A DNA stretch of 64,000 bases from Trichaptum fuscoviolaceum (GCA_910574455.1 CAJSYZ010000003.1:3595250-3659249), one strand, 5' to 3'; counted from the first letter of the stretch, positions 48,872-61,819 are shown. Numbers and translations: made by a program. The notes: generated by a model from the letters alone, not told the origin.

Positions 48872-51800
48872 TAGCTGTGCGCAGTTCGCAGCACGCACTT
48901 TGCGCAGCAGCGCGTTATATGCACATTGGGCTATCGGGTTATCAAGTATCAGATGTATTAGGCAACTCGGATTCATTTCATTTCACTGGGGTTTTAGCAC
49001 AAAGAAAGGGAAAGCGCTGTATTAGGTACGTAGCTATTAGGTACGTAGCTATTAGGTACGTAGCCTACAATGTACTGTAGATGGTGAATACAGGTGGTTG
49101 TGTACACTACACTAGCGTGCTCCAGCTGGCAAGTGATTTCTGCAAGCACTTTCTCATCGGTTCTTATAACTGCAATATACCCGAGTGGACAGACACCGCC
49201 CCGGGCCCGCGCTCGCATTCGTATTTAGAAGATACATGTACGAAGAAGGCTAAATGATGCTCAACTTGAACGCCAATTACGCCCGAAATTCGTTCGTACA
49301 GCTGCTGGTGCTTCGATTTCGACTTTCCGACTCCGTGACATAGATACTGTACATATGTATCCCGCATCCGTCTAGTATGACTGCCCTGTAGTTCTGGATG
49401 GTAGCGAACTCGGCTGCGGGTAGACCGTGCTGGCCCCGTAGACACTGGCACTGAACGCACCTCGGCATCTCTCATGTACATACACCTGCATACTGTATGT
49501 CCAATATGTATGTCCAATGTGCCCATATATCAGAGTTTTCCAGAGCTTTCTTTTGAAAAGAGACTATCCGATCCGATGAGATAGACTTTACAGGATACGG
49601 ATATGATACAGCGAATGGGTGGCCTCGTGGGCGCGAAACTTACGCTAGCCTGCGCGTCGCCGTGGTGGTCGGCATCGGCGCCAGCGATCCTCCTGTCCTT
49701 CTTTTTGCGTCCGGGTCGACGTCCGCTGGCCCCCCTCCCGCTAAACCTCTCTCTTCCTTACAACCTGACGCCGACGCATCCGAATGCCCACCGATGCGGA
49801 TACATATGTCATCCGAAGACCATACATATACAAGTACATGTACATGGATTATGAATGGAAAAGAATGGAAGAAGAAAAAGGGAATTCCCGGACGTGGATT
49901 CTCGAAAGCCCCTCGCTCGGAATGGTCCGCGGGACACAAGCCCCATTATACAGTATACAATCGGATTAACGGAATTTTGTGTAGGAGAATGCATTGCGTC
50001 CAATCTGCAAATGAATTTCTCTTCGACTGCAAGCATGTAAGTACTATGCCGCACGGAATCACTAGTTCGGAGTCGACCTTCGACTTCGATTCCGAGCTCA
50101 TGTCTTTCTCCATTTTTCTCATTCGCATTCTTTTTCCGCGTCAGCGACACGGTTCTTTCTAGGGGTGGGGTACGTCAACGTCCGTCTATCATATGCAGGT
50201 TGAAATTGAAAAAGAGAGACACTCAGACGCCAGTGACCAGTGTAGACTCGGAAGCGAATGCGGCGTGCCCGGAAATCCACTCATTGGTAGACCTGGAGCC
50301 TGAGCCGCGGGCGCCAACTTGCCAGTCCGAGTCAATATGAGGCGATTGCTTTTGAAGCGTATAGTACGTATTCCGGTATATGTACTAATATAAGCTCATT
50401 AGGAAAACAGTGGCGCCCGCTTGCTTTTTTTTTCTTGTCAGTGTGCTTGGGTACGGAAAGAAAACACAAACAAGCTCATATGCCAACCGCAACTCGGAAT
50501 CGTGACTAACCTTGCCAGGACAAAATATAAGAAAATCGTTGTGGAAATATAGCCGAGTTCCGTCTCCATCCATCCGCCACGAAACGAGTGGATTCGACTC
50601 GATTCAATTCGGAAGGAAATACAAGAGCGCCATGCACGACTTTAGGCTATTTATTGCATGCGGCCCATTCGAACTTTAGGTGGCTCTTGTCATGGTAAGC
50701 CGACGCGCTCGGCGCACATTATACGGATTCAAGAACGACTCGGTTCGGGTCCAGCCTGCTTGGCACCATCTCGGTCTCTTAAGCGCCGCCGCCATCATGG
50801 ACCCGACCCGGGGTAATTGGAATGCAGCGGCTTTAACGAACGCAGTTTGCAGCGGTGCTTGTAGCACAAGCACATGGACTATGCGCCTTCGTTGGTCCTC
50901 TTTCGGAGATTTAAAGGGCCAGGGCGACAATACCATCTTTGAGACGAGCCTAGGGTGTACTACCATACCACCGAAGCACGAGAAATTCCGCGTCTTCGCG
51001 CATGTACACACAGTATACCGGACGCATTTCTAAGCCACGTATATACAGTGCGATTCGCCATATATGGGCGAAGATCCTCTCCAATCGCAACTTCGAAGGC
51101 AGTGCATTTCGGCCGCCAGTGTGAGTCGGAATCCCAAGCGTGTGTCTGTCGACGGTTTAGTTCCCGAGAGGGCGGCACGAGAAGCATGGGAGAACCATTG
51201 CCCTCGAAGAATTCCGAGGTGCTCGTGGATACCTTCCGATATCTTATCGGACGATTACAGCATTCGGAAAAGGAAGCAAGGTGCTTGTATCCTGTCGCTG
51301 AAATCGGTCGCTATTCATATGCAATACTACCTTCGTCAGACATGAACCCAACGGATTCCGAGTAGACCAATCTGGGTCCGCCCTCGGAAAGAAGTAGTGA
51401 ATTAGTCTCTTAACGCCACGTCTATACCTCCCGGGATCGCCAAATGGGCGAGGCTCTCAATTCACTGCAAGCCAGATGACCTATGCATACTGTACTTATC
51501 GGACAGTAATCCACATGAAGCGAGTTTGACGATTTGCCCAGAGACGAAAAGGAGCTTGGCCGATTTCGTATAAGCCAGGTGCCAGTGCGTGCGAGAAGTC
51601 AGAAGACTCGATGGTCTCCGTGAACGCAGGAGGCTCAGCAAAGGCGCTCACCCCTGAGTGGCCGGCGAGAAGCGTCGGCATTCTAAACATGAGTCCACGA
51701 AGCGGTGCATGGTTTAGACGCCGGAGTAGCAGATTCCGAGATGAGCAGCACGGGGGATCTGCGCGTCACTGCTGTTTCTTGCTCTTATTGCTGATTACCA

Positions 51801-53766
51801 CACAAGAACAGCCTCATGTGCTTTGCGCTCTGATAACTCCTCGAGGGGCTAATCGTTCCTATTGTCGCTGTTCGACTCAGCTCGGCTGTGCTGCTGCGTT
51901 AACGTTAGCTCCTATGCCTCAATACACGCGCGGCACGCTCAACCCACGCTTCCTTCCTCGTTTCTGCGCCCATTCCCCTTATGGGGCCAGTACTTGCACA
52001 AAAGGGCCAGGTACTCATGCATACATGAGTATCCTGGCGAGTTCAGACGGGCCATACCAAAGCCTATCGCGTACCTCTGGGCCCGAACTGGACTGAACCA
52101 TACGAATCTCTAAATTTGGAATGTATGGCATCTGTCCAATCTGTTACTTATTAAAGTCAATCTCCATCCAACCACTGACAATAACGTAGCGCACACGTAC
52201 CTAACTGTCCAATTTGTTCAATGGCGAAAGCGCAAATGTGGGTACCCTTTGGCTTTTGCGGCCTAAGCGCGAGAGGGGTAAGGCACGGTTCGTTAGACTG
52301 TCAAATTGTCACTCGTGCAAATCTCGCAAGAATCCCCTAGACATTCAGTTTCTGGTCTGGGTCTCGCCAGCCTTCAGTAGCTTCAGGCTTCGCAAGCGGA
52401 CACAGACAAGGCCCGTTCTACAGACTTCGCCAGCGCAGAATACCCGACAAGGACGGCCTCGATGCCTCGATCTTTGGCCCACGGGCCAAGAGTTGCCACA
52501 AGCGTCCTGAATCTTCGCAGTGGTGCTCAACCTTCCCAAAGATTGCGAAAGTCACGGGACGACGGCATCGGTGTTGAACATTTGAAGCACGGAACAGAAT
52601 GGGAAAAAGCTGATGTCCGGATTGGAAAGAAGCAAGAGCTCGGCCGTGACGCAGCGAGAAAGACCCACGAATCCTTCCGAGCAAGAGAGGCCAAGAAAGC
52701 CGAAGTCGTGAGTTCCATGTCGCGCAATGTGATTGGATGAAACATTATGTGAGCGAATGGATACAAAACATCACACCGGAGGCACTCGGGATGTTATTGG
52801 GGGATGACGGGATCACAGGAAACGCAAGGACTTTGCAGACAATGTCGCGTCATAGCTCAGGCACTAAGTAGTGATCAGGATCCATTGATCGAAAGCTGTA
52901 CTTGCGACATAAAACCCGGATGTTATGATGCGGTTTCTTTCGGTTTGTCAGTAAGATATCCGGAGAACGTTTGATCAGTCTTGCATTGTACACTGGGCCA
53001 GCACCCCCAGCTCTGACACAGCAGATGAGTGGCTAGGAAGATCCGGCCGCTAAAGATAGTTTCAACGCTTAGTTCGTCCAGATGCTGACAGAGTCGAGTG
53101 CTCGAAGGCGTAAGCCGATACATCCGTATCGGACCTGATTTGTGGTTTTCAGAGTAGCTAATTCGTGTAGCGTATTATACCTCAGAGGCCAGTCATAACA
53201 CTGGCTGCTGACGCTTTCGCCCGGGCGTTCGTGCATATAGGTTTGGTAAGACACGTAAGGAACAAACGTCGGTTTTATCTAAGAAAAACAGCTTCTTGTA
53301 AGAATGTACAATAGAGAAGAGGTAACTTGAAGCACTGACGCATATTCATCTGCCAACGGCGTTGTGGGATACTCGGCGAAACTCGTCGTTCCCATGGTCG
53401 CTGACAAGGAAAGTCCGCAATAATGAGACCACGATCTTGCTATTCACGTAACCGTCCATGTTGTACATCCCTGTATTAACGTGCACACTAAGAATGAAAG
53501 TAAGGTCTAGACATAACAAGATGTTTGAATGAGTGGGCGCACAATATCATGCGGGTAACATCAACGTACAGAATGAAGATCTATAGTTCAGATGCATGAG
53601 ATAGTTCAGCCTGCACTTGTCCGAGAAGGCCATGTCGAGCTGCCGAACCTTCGCGCTGCGCATAATAAAAATAGTGATACTATCGGTTGAGCCATGCTGG
53701 TAACCGACTCGGAAGCTGAATGCCACTCTATACCCATGCACATTCACATATATTGAAAACGGCTGA
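48872..53766. other. 4.9-kb gene-poor island
   Basis: No convincing gene. Contains a 3 x 15-bp tandem repeat (49021-49065), gtacatgtac at 49834-49843, and many short words such as ctcgga and gactcgg. Open frames at 50,680-51,033, 51,611-52,096 and 52,462-52,740 overlap opposite-strand frames and match nothing I know. The right end holds the 3' flank of the BolA-like gene. Confidence 0.4.
49021..49065 (+). repeat. Tandem repeat, 3 x 15 bp
   Basis: The unit attaggtacgtagct occurs twice perfectly and a third time with one change (t to c at the last base). It lies 150 bp beyond the end of the EFM6-like gene in non-coding DNA. Confidence 0.85.
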
Positions 53767-54336
53767 TCATTTTGACTCTGGTATTGTCTTTAACTGCGGG
53801 TGTAGAACAAGAAGATCAGAACACGACTCACGGTCATATAAACAAGCACAAAAGAATTTGAGACGCATCTCGATAACCGGAGAAAGAGTAAAAGCAAGGA
53901 TAAAGGTGAGTCTCACCTGAAGTCCATGGATACCTGAAATCTCTTCCTTCAGGGTGTCATTAACCAAGCGATGTTGCTTTACAATTGGAAGTCCTGAAAA
54001 GGAGCTGCTGGCGATCGTGATCGCATAGAATGTCCCGCATCCGCCTTCATCCATTATACGCGAAATTGAATCCCAAGCGTGAATGGATGCATGAGGGCGA
54101 GGCCGAAAATTAGTTCCAGGACTTCATATGAGAAGTTAGGGAGGCATACCAGACACATCTTGTACTTGGAGTCGTGAAGGCGAAAAGCGGTCAGTGAGCT
54201 TCTCGAATATTTTGCGTTCGCCCTCGTCCAATTCTGATGGTACTTGAACTGAATAAGCGCGTCTCGAAACAAGCGCTGGGAGATTGCGCGACATTTGAGT
54301 TGAACCACGGCATGAGCTTCGTAATAGGGAGAACAT
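53767..54336 (-). CDS. BOL3: BolA-like mitochondrial protein (BOL3-type)
   Basis: BolA proteins help deliver or protect [4Fe-4S] clusters with monothiol glutaredoxins; Bol3-type members are mitochondrial. ATG 54336 starts MFSLLRSSCRGSTQMSRNLP and ALVSRRAYSVQVP, a basic presequence; the second ATG (MSRNLP) may also be used. Then ELDEGERKIFEKLTDRFSPS and QVQDVSG, a ~100-nt intron, GGCGTFYAITIASSSFSGLP (GGCG with the conserved Cys) and IVKQHRLVNDTLKEEISGIH (KQHR with the invariant His). The last exon codes LKTIPESK, stop at 53767-53769. About 110 residues, three exons. GGCGTFYAI points to Bol3 rather than Bol1 or Bol2. Confidence 0.9.
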
Positions 54337-54541
54337 TTGCACTTAGAGAACAGTCTCAGACTCAGATAGTGCCGTACTTTTGGAGTGTGCTAGTAAGTAG
54401 AACGGCGGCGGTCACGGTCGAGCAAAACGCGTCCTTCTCGCGAAAAATCGGGAAAATAGATCACGTGCGAGAGTTTTCAATGTATGGAGGCTGCCGAATC
54501 TTTCCTTCCGTTCAACAAGAGGTTCACTTCCCATTGTCACG
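54337..54541. promoter_or_regulatory. Divergent promoter, BolA-like / COX15
   Basis: 205 bp between outward-facing starts of two genes for mitochondrial metal-cofactor assembly. A CACGTG E-box-like word is nearly formed at 54460-54470 (atcacgtgcg contains cacgtg). This is a candidate shared control point. Confidence 0.45.
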
Positions 54542-56183
54542 ATGAAGGGCATGCCAACACTGTTGGCAGCGCTCGGAGGGAACTGTCGACACAGAATTTC
54601 TGCTTGGACTTATCTATCACCCTCTCGGAATTTCGTGACTTTTCGCGGTGCTACTCAAAGTTATGCAAGGCCTTCACTGGCTTCGACCTTTGCTCGCACA
54701 TCACCCTGTAGTCCGCCGTCTATCTCCTTCAAAATCATCAATAATCTTATGTCTCGAAGCTATTCTGTGAAGGATGGTGTCCCGTCTCTTGCGGGGCGGA
54801 GAATACAACCTCGCTTCTTCTCTGCAAATACGACATTCCAGACTGCTGTAGATCACTCGGCAGAGCTCCCCGTACTGTCACCACCTTCCGTTGGACGATG
54901 GCTTCTAATCTGCTCAATGCTAGCATTTGGTGTTATCGTCGTTGGTGGAGTAACGAGACTCACGGAATCCGGATTGAGTATCACGGAATGGAAGCCGGTG
55001 ACAGGGATTCTACCGCCAATAAGTCAGGCGGAATGGGAAGAGGAGTTCACGAAATATAAGGCTACGCCTGAATTCAAGATGTAAGGCCTTGCTACTTTGT
55101 GAATCTTCTTTGCACTGAGCGCACCGTTGATTCGTGCAGCCTCAACTCTTCCATTACTCTCGATGACTTCAAGCGTATCTTCTACATGGAATGGGGTCAC
55201 CGGGTTCTCGGACGAGTCGTCGGCCTCGCATTCATCCTCCCGCTCACGTACTATGCCGTTCGGAAGAAGCTCTCTCCTGGACTGACTTCCCGTTTCCTTG
55301 GCATTGCAGCCTTAATCGGCCTTCAAGGCGCTCTGGGATGGTACATGGTGAAATCCGGTCTCGATGACATCCTCCTCGAAACACCTGGTGCAGTCCCACG
55401 CGTTTCGCAATACCGACTTGCAGCGCATCTCGGTGCAGCTATCGTACTGTATGGCGCCATGTTCGGAACGGGGCATGCAATTTTGAAGGATTGGAAGTTC
55501 GTCCGGACAGGAAAATGGAGCGGACTACCGGGCGAAAGTATCGACGCAGTCTTACGCAACCCACTGGTGAGGAGTTTCCGGACTAAGATTTGGGTGCTCA
55601 CGGGCTTGGTCTTCTTGACTGCCATCTCGGGTGCGATGAAGTTTCGCTTCTTGCTTCCTGATTTTTTGTAAATTGACACCTTTTTCTTTCAGGTGCTTTT
55701 GTGGCCGGGCTTGACGCTGGCCTGCTCTACAATGAGTTTCCTCTCATGGGCGGGCGGTTAGCCCCTCCAAAGGAAGAGCTGATGAATCCCGCCTATGCTT
55801 TGAAGAGCGACAAGTCAGACCTTTGGTGGCGAAACATCTTTGAAAACCCAACGACTGTCCAGTTCGACCACCGTGTGCTTGCCACAACCACATACTTAGG
55901 CACTGCCGCGTTGTATGGTTCGACCGTTCTCAGTCCTGCCTTGAAAGCTGCTCTACCAATATTCACAAAACGCGTGACTGCCGTCGCTTTTGGTATCGCA
56001 AACCTACAGGTATTGCTAGGCATCAGCACACTCCTATATTTGGTACCTGTCCCTCTAGCAGCAGCACACCAGGCTGGAAGTATCCTCCTGTTATCGTCTA
56101 TGATTGCCTTGGCTATGACTCTCCGTCGGCCAGGTGCGGTGGCACAGATATGGCGAAGGAGGAAATTAATAACTCCATCCTAG
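54542..56183 (+). CDS. COX15: Haem A synthase COX15
   Basis: Oxidises haem O to haem A in the mitochondrial inner membrane for cytochrome c oxidase. ATG 54542 ([20 protein letters not shown]) begins a long basic Ser-rich presequence. The mature part starts near [20 protein letters not shown] with [20 protein letters not shown] (family signature). Exon 2: [20 protein letters not shown] (conserved haem-ligand His in GHR), [35 protein letters not shown] (second His pair). Exon 3: [40 protein letters not shown] and [19 protein letters not shown]. Ends ITPS at 56183. Three exons, about 505 residues, eight predicted membrane helices, and all conserved His motifs visible. Confidence 0.96.
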
Positions 56184-56335
56184 TTCAACTTTGGTATTTT
56201 TTTTTCTCTCGCATAACATCTGTCGCACTATAACTTATATTGACAAACACCCTTCTCACACCTTACTCTCACGTATAAACCGTAATGAATGATTGAATTT
56301 AACTCGCATCGAAGGAAAGCAAATACATCTCTTCT

Positions 56336-57451
56336 CTACTCAGCCATCTGTACATCCTCATCCCCTGGCGGTGGGACAGTCGACCCTGCTGCACCCGCAG
56401 CTGCCGGTGCTGTTGGAGGGACATCTCCTTCCTTCGGAGCCAGCGCCTTGATGTAAGGTTCGACCTTCTCTTCCTCGAGTATGCGGAACGAACCACCCGG
56501 AAGGACGTCTGTCTCCTTTTCCCCTGTCGGCCCGACGATACCAACCGAGGTATTATGGATTGTGAGCTCCTTGTCTTGTTGTAAAGTCTCACGAAGCGCA
56601 TGTAGACCGTGATCAATGAGCTGTTCCAAGGTTGCTAGAAGTCTTGATGTTAGTCATGTACTGAGAAAGTTAAACTAGAAGTCAACGCACAGTTTTCAAA
56701 CTCCTCGAAATGTTTTTCTAAGTATGTCTTCGCGCTCTGACTTCTCGCACCAATGGACATTGCATAGTATTCATATGAGTTACCGGAAGGCGAAAACTCG
56801 TACAGATGGGGTCCAGACTGGTCTTGACCAATAACAAGGAAACCAACACCATAAGGTCGGCGACCGTATTCTTGAGTATTTACCTGTGCCTCTAGAGATG
56901 TTATATGAGTACTGTTATCTTGGAGTAAGCAGGAGCACGCACTGTCAGCAATTGATGAGACAATGCGGTTTACAGGGATAGGTCGGTTGAACACCATACG
57001 CTCCCCCATAGCTTGTTGGCGCATAAAGTTACTGAAAGTTACTGATCTAAGTAAAAGCAGTTCGATAATGCACGGTGAGCTACTTACCTTAGCACACGCG
57101 CGTCCGAGGTCAATCCCGCAATGGCAATGCCAATATGGTCATCAATCCTAAACATCTTTTGTTGGTACGAAGATAGTTCTCCCGTTGAACGCTGAAGGGT
57201 TACAGAATCTTAGCACATGGTGCATGCACAATGTGGACAGTAGGATATAGACCTTTAATGCAAGGAGGATGGCATGCGTCTTTGACCTCAAACCTACAGC
57301 TGCAGACCCCTGCTTTACAGCTTCCAGTGCATATTCGACCTGGTGTAACCGGCCTTGCGGAGAGAAGACAGTATTGTCTGAGTCGTAAGTATTCCTAAAC
57401 TTCAAGGCTGTTTAGATAGTTTCACATCAGATATTAAGACAAGCTCACCAT
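56336..57451 (-). CDS. PRE5: 20S proteasome subunit alpha-6 (PRE5/PSMA1)
   Basis: Structural alpha subunit of the 20S proteasome outer ring. The first coding exon is the ATG alone (57449-57451), directly followed by GTGAGC; after a ~48-nt intron the protein runs [20 protein letters not shown] and [20 protein letters not shown] (the alpha-type signature with YD-D-T-FSP-GR--QVEYA). Then [60 protein letters not shown] and [19 protein letters not shown]. The C-terminus has an Ala/Pro tail and DEDVQMAE. About six exons and 270 residues. MFRN-YD start and [10 protein letters not shown] point to alpha-6. Confidence 0.94.
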
Positions 57452-57705
57452 GGTTGGGTTAAGAGAGTATTAGGGATTGGATGAGTGTTACGCGTACCGA
57501 CTTCTTCAAGGTGACGCGTCGTAGACGCGGGTTTCTGCTTACGTAATCAATAAGCAAAGCAAATCAGAGTTTCTCAGAACCTCTTCAGACCGATGCACAT
57601 TTTGTTACGAGAATTGAATTTACAACTATAAGATAACCATCTACTATACAATTAGAGCCATCAGCGAAAGAGCACATCAAGAAACCAATGTAATTTATAG
57701 GCATT

Positions 57706-60700
57706 CTATCGGCCCGATTTCTTCTCAACCCGCCATTCCTTAAACATCCCATCCAAACTCTTATACAGAAGATGGGATGGTAAACACCGAATAATCTCAC
57801 CCACGCGATCTTCAACCTGAGCCTTCCCCTTCCCTTCCGCGAATGCCATTTCGGCAAACTCAGTAGCCAGGCGAACAATCGCAACAACGGCCAACGACAC
57901 GTGTGTTTGCTGTGTCGCTTGAGCTGTGGATTGATCCATTGCAGAGAGTAAAGGCCCGGTAATAGAAGGGGCAGATATGGTCGATGACGACTGAGAAAAT
58001 GCTGTAGCCCTCTCCCCCCTAACAAGACGCAGAAGAATTTCAAGAACATTATCAGGCTCAGTCATATGAGTCTTCAGGAAGCGCTGACGCTCAGACGGCA
58101 TTCCAACAGGAGAATTTGACGACCAGCCTTCGAGCACGCTCTGAATAGTCGGTGCCTAATGACGCAGGCCAGATTAGGAAGAGAAAGCAAGAGAAATGAA
58201 AGGCAGGCACTGACAGGATCAGGAGTGTACACCTCGATTTTCTTTTCCCATCCAACAGCATCTCCCGCCACCCAGAATCTCCCACCAAACATATCCTTTA
58301 ACCAACCTTGCACATCGCCTGTCTTTGCCCACTTGGGCTCTGACAAGGGTCGTTCTTTATCCAAGTAAACAAATAATGAGGCCTTCGTCAAAGAAGTAAA
58401 TCTCCAAAACGGAGGTAAAGTTGGATCTGAATCCATAGCTGAAGAGAGAACCTGCAACGGAGAATATGCTTTGGATTCATTACTTAGGGTCTCAATCTGA
58501 CATTTCGGGAAGTCAGTAGAAAGAAAGTATGGGAGGAGAGAGCTGAATCACCAAAATGCCTTTAAATCCTTCGGCAAGGCGCTCGATAGCCAAGTCGATT
58601 TCAATCCGGCCTTCAGCACGGAAAACTTTAAGCTTGTCCACAATTTCTGCATCAATAAGAAGTCTTCTGGAACCTCCTGCATATGAAATAGAAACACGAT
58701 TGGAGGATGGCAACCTAGCGGCCGCAGGTGGCTTCGCAGGCAAGTCTGGGTTGTTTGTCGAGCCGCTAGAAGTTCCGGAAAATGCAGTATTAGAGGTAGG
58801 TGAAGCTGGAGGCTCCGGAAGATGCTCTGTTTCGCTTGGTTTTCCCTCCGCTCCACCATCTGTGTTTGCAGTGACTGCAGAACCATCCGGTTTCTTTACC
58901 TCTACAGAGCTAATTTGCTCAGTAAAAGGGGCAATGGAACTTGCACTAACAGTAGAGTCCCCAACAGGCGCATCACCAGAAGGCACTAGCCCAGTGCCGC
59001 TTGAGAGCGACGATTCCTGTCCGACATGAGTGACAATGTCCTCAGGCCGATGCGAATCATTTCGCTTCTCTGATTCCACATCCGTGACAGATAAATCGAT
59101 TGGTTGAGAATCTGACACAGCATCCTTTTGCATGGAACCATGAACCTCAGTATCCACTTGGTCAACAATCAGCAATCCATCTTGTGCTGACGATTCGGCC
59201 ATGGTTTCATCGAACTCATAATCCCCTTAAAGACCAAAGAAAAGAAAAGGGAAACAAAAATCAGTTTTGTGGACGTTCCCCAGGCCAGAGCCCTCAGCTT
59301 ATCGTGAAGTTCGTCCACATTTCCAATGTTATATGGAAGATAACACACAGTAGCTTACCATCATGGTCGTGAATGTCCTCCCCCATACCATCAATCTGTG
59401 TCTCCTCGTATGCATCCACTTCACCTTCAGCATCAGCATCCCCTTCAGCATCCCCTTCAGCAATGGCCGCCATGAGCCAATCTGCTTCGCTAGCCGCCTC
59501 AGTAGCGACACTAGGAGCGACGCTGCCACGTCCAACAGAATTATCTGCCTCTGCGATAGAAGGTGCGGCTTTCGTGGTATCACTATCTGCACTATCCGCA
59601 CCGCTAGGTAAAGGTGGTGGTGGAGGAGCTCTGCGCTCCTCATCTGCATCCGCATCATCGTCATCCAGCTTCTTGCGTTTGCCCTTGCGCACGTCCGATG
59701 CAGGAGCTATTGGGACAATAGGACGTGCATCATCAGCATTAGGAGGCGTGTGGAAGTAAATTCGCATGCGCGCCATGAACGCGCCCTGGGGGGTTGAGAG
59801 ACTTGGTGTAGAGCTTGGAAGGTCTTTCTTACTCTCCGCGTCTTTCTTACTCTCCGCATCGCCTCCCTCTATCTTCACTTCTGAAGAAGCCTGCAAGTCT
59901 GGATCCGCATCCTCCAACTTCACTTTTTCTGATGTGTCATCTCCTTCGTTGACTTTCATAGTCTCCTTTTTATGATCAGGCGAAGGAATAATGCCCCATT
60001 GCCAGTCCAGTTCCTTGAGTTCCAATCCGACGATTTTGAAGTCCGTTAAAGTGCGCCTGTTTTCCTCCCGCTTACCTGAGCCAGATACATTGGACGCATT
60101 GGTTGCATTAGACGGTCCTCGATTCTGATTGTGGTGGAAGCCGTCTCGAGGGCCACGATTCCCGTGGCCACCCCCCATATTTCGTCCGCTGTGTCCGCCG
60201 CGGAAAGAGCCTTGCTGGTGATGCTGACCTCCGCTGAAGGATCCTCCCCCACGCCGATTGAAACTTCCGAACCCACCACGGTCTCTTGACTGATGCGCAC
60301 GAAGAGGGCCAGTCGGTGTTGCACCTCCTCGACCTCCGCCGTTGTACATTGCACCCCCGCGTCCGCGATTCATCCCCATGCCTCGATTTCCTCCAGCGTT
60401 TCCTCCCCGTCCTCCGCGATTCATGTTAACCCCTCCCCTCCCGCCACCCATACCTCCGCCTCGGCCTCCGTTAAAGCTTCCTTGAGATTGGAGTTGATTT
60501 CCTTGAGGAGGTCCATTCATACTGTGCGGCCTGTTAGGAGGGTGCGGGCCATTTTGCGGTTGAGTAGGAGGCGGAGGAGGGGGTTGAAAACGGGGTTGAG
60601 GAGGGTTTGATTGATGAGAATTTTCAAATCTCTGCCGCTTTGCAGGAGGAACTTGATGCGGGGCTGTATGTTGTACGTGTCCATGGGTCGGAGGCCTTTG

Positions 60701-61249
60701 CTGTTGTTGATTGAAATACTGCTGTTGCTGAGGTTGCTGAGGTTGAGGTGGCCTGAACGTCTGTTGGGCTGCAGGTTGAGGTGGCGCAGGAGGGGCGTAC
60801 GCTTGCGGGTACCCGATGGCTGTCTGAGGCTGATACGGATTGAATCCTGGCGGTTGGGGAGCAACCTGAGGCACCATTGAGACAGCCGGTGCAGCAGGTT
60901 GTGCATAAATATGGTGTTGAGCTTGTTGTTGATGTTGCTGTTGGTGTTGGTGCCAATGTGCGTTTGCCTGGCCTCCATATCCATAGTTCGCATATAATGC
61001 AGATTGTTCAGGAGGTTTTGGAGCTGCAGCAGGTTGCGCCTGGGCGCCTGGCCATTGACCATTTGCCCCTGCGACTCCGGCCCATTGAGGATTGTAGGCT
61101 GGTTGGGCCCCGGGTTGCTGCTGAGCAGCGGCTGCCCAGTATGCAGAATAATCTGGTTGGCCTACTGGCTGCGGCGGTGCCGGACCAGTCGGCAACGGCG
61201 GCTGCTGGTGGGGGTAGGACGGCTGCGGGATGAAAGGATTCTTGTTCAT
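57706..61249 (-). CDS. Large RGG-box protein with a conserved-looking C-terminal domain
   Basis: One four-exon gene of about 1,090 residues that simple ORF reading would split. Exon 1 (61249-59359) begins MNKNPFIPQPSYPHQQPPLP: a Gln/Pro-rich prion-like region, then a Gly/Arg-rich RGG region (encoded about 60,160-60,480; GGRGGGMGGGRGG), then TLTDFKIVGLELKELDWQWG and acidic repeats (KKDAESKKD; EGDAEGDADAEGE). The intron after HDHDG joins GDYEFDETMAESSAQDGLLI. Exon 2 ends in SRRLLIDAEIVDKLKVFRAE with IDLAIERLAEGFKGIL; exon 3 is VLSSAMDSDPTLPPFWRF and MFGGRFWVAGDAVGWEKKIE; exon 4 ends WRVEKKSGR at 57706. RGG plus Q/P-rich sequence suggests RNA binding and condensate behaviour. I cannot name the C-terminal domain. 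Confidence 0.78.
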
Positions 61250-61747
61250 CGTTTGCGACAGTTTTCAGCGCATCTGGTCGTCGTGCTCGAGAAAAGTGAG
61301 CCTTGTCGAAGTCGTGTTGTGACGAGTTGGATATGGCCAAATATGGAAACCTCGGCCTGAGCGTGAGAAAACAGTGCTACATATGATTTCTCAAGAAGTT
61401 GAATTGAAGCAACTATGAACCCCAATTTTTATCTATCAGCGAGCGACAACTTGAATAGTACATAGTATTCTTTAAGACTTGGAGCAGATGTGGAATTATT
61501 ACATATCATGTAAAAATGATAACATGATACATGAAAAGAATGCAGAAGCTTTTCGAATAAATTGGGTCAGAAACTTGAAGTGGTGGCTTCGAAGCCTAAA
61601 TCTTTCAACATATCAGTATCCGAGGCTAGGCGATGATAAGAAGCCTCATCATGATACTAAAGTCCCAAGAAATGTGAAGAGCTCACCCCCGAACTTGAAA
61701 TTGCCAAGTAGGATCGAGTGACACGGTGATGAAATGACGTAGAGACG
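61250..61747. other. Promoter side of the RGG gene, otherwise empty
   Basis: About 500 bp, AT-rich after 61,440. It must contain the promoter of the minus-strand RGG gene. No other feature seen before the transposon-like element. Confidence 0.45.
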
Positions 61748-61756
61748 GAGAAAATA
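61748..61756 (+). repeat. Left target-site duplication
   Basis: gagaaaata, identical to the copy at 62736-62744 on the other side of the element. Confidence 0.8.
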
Positions 61757-61819
61757 TAGACTCGCAAGCCAGTCGTTACAGTTGATAGTGTTGGTGTAAC
61801 GACTGGTCCGACTCAATCA
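61757..61819 (+). repeat. Left terminal inverted repeat
   Basis: 63 bp. Contains an internal palindrome: ccagtcgttac and gtaacgactgg separated by 16 nt, able to form an 11-bp stem. The inner part gtaacgactggtccgactca is nearly identical to the right repeat. Confidence 0.85.

Noticed and set aside
51611..52096. 161-codon frame in the right gene-poor island
   Set aside because: No recognisable motif, an overlapping frame in another phase and no exon structure. Not supported as a gene.
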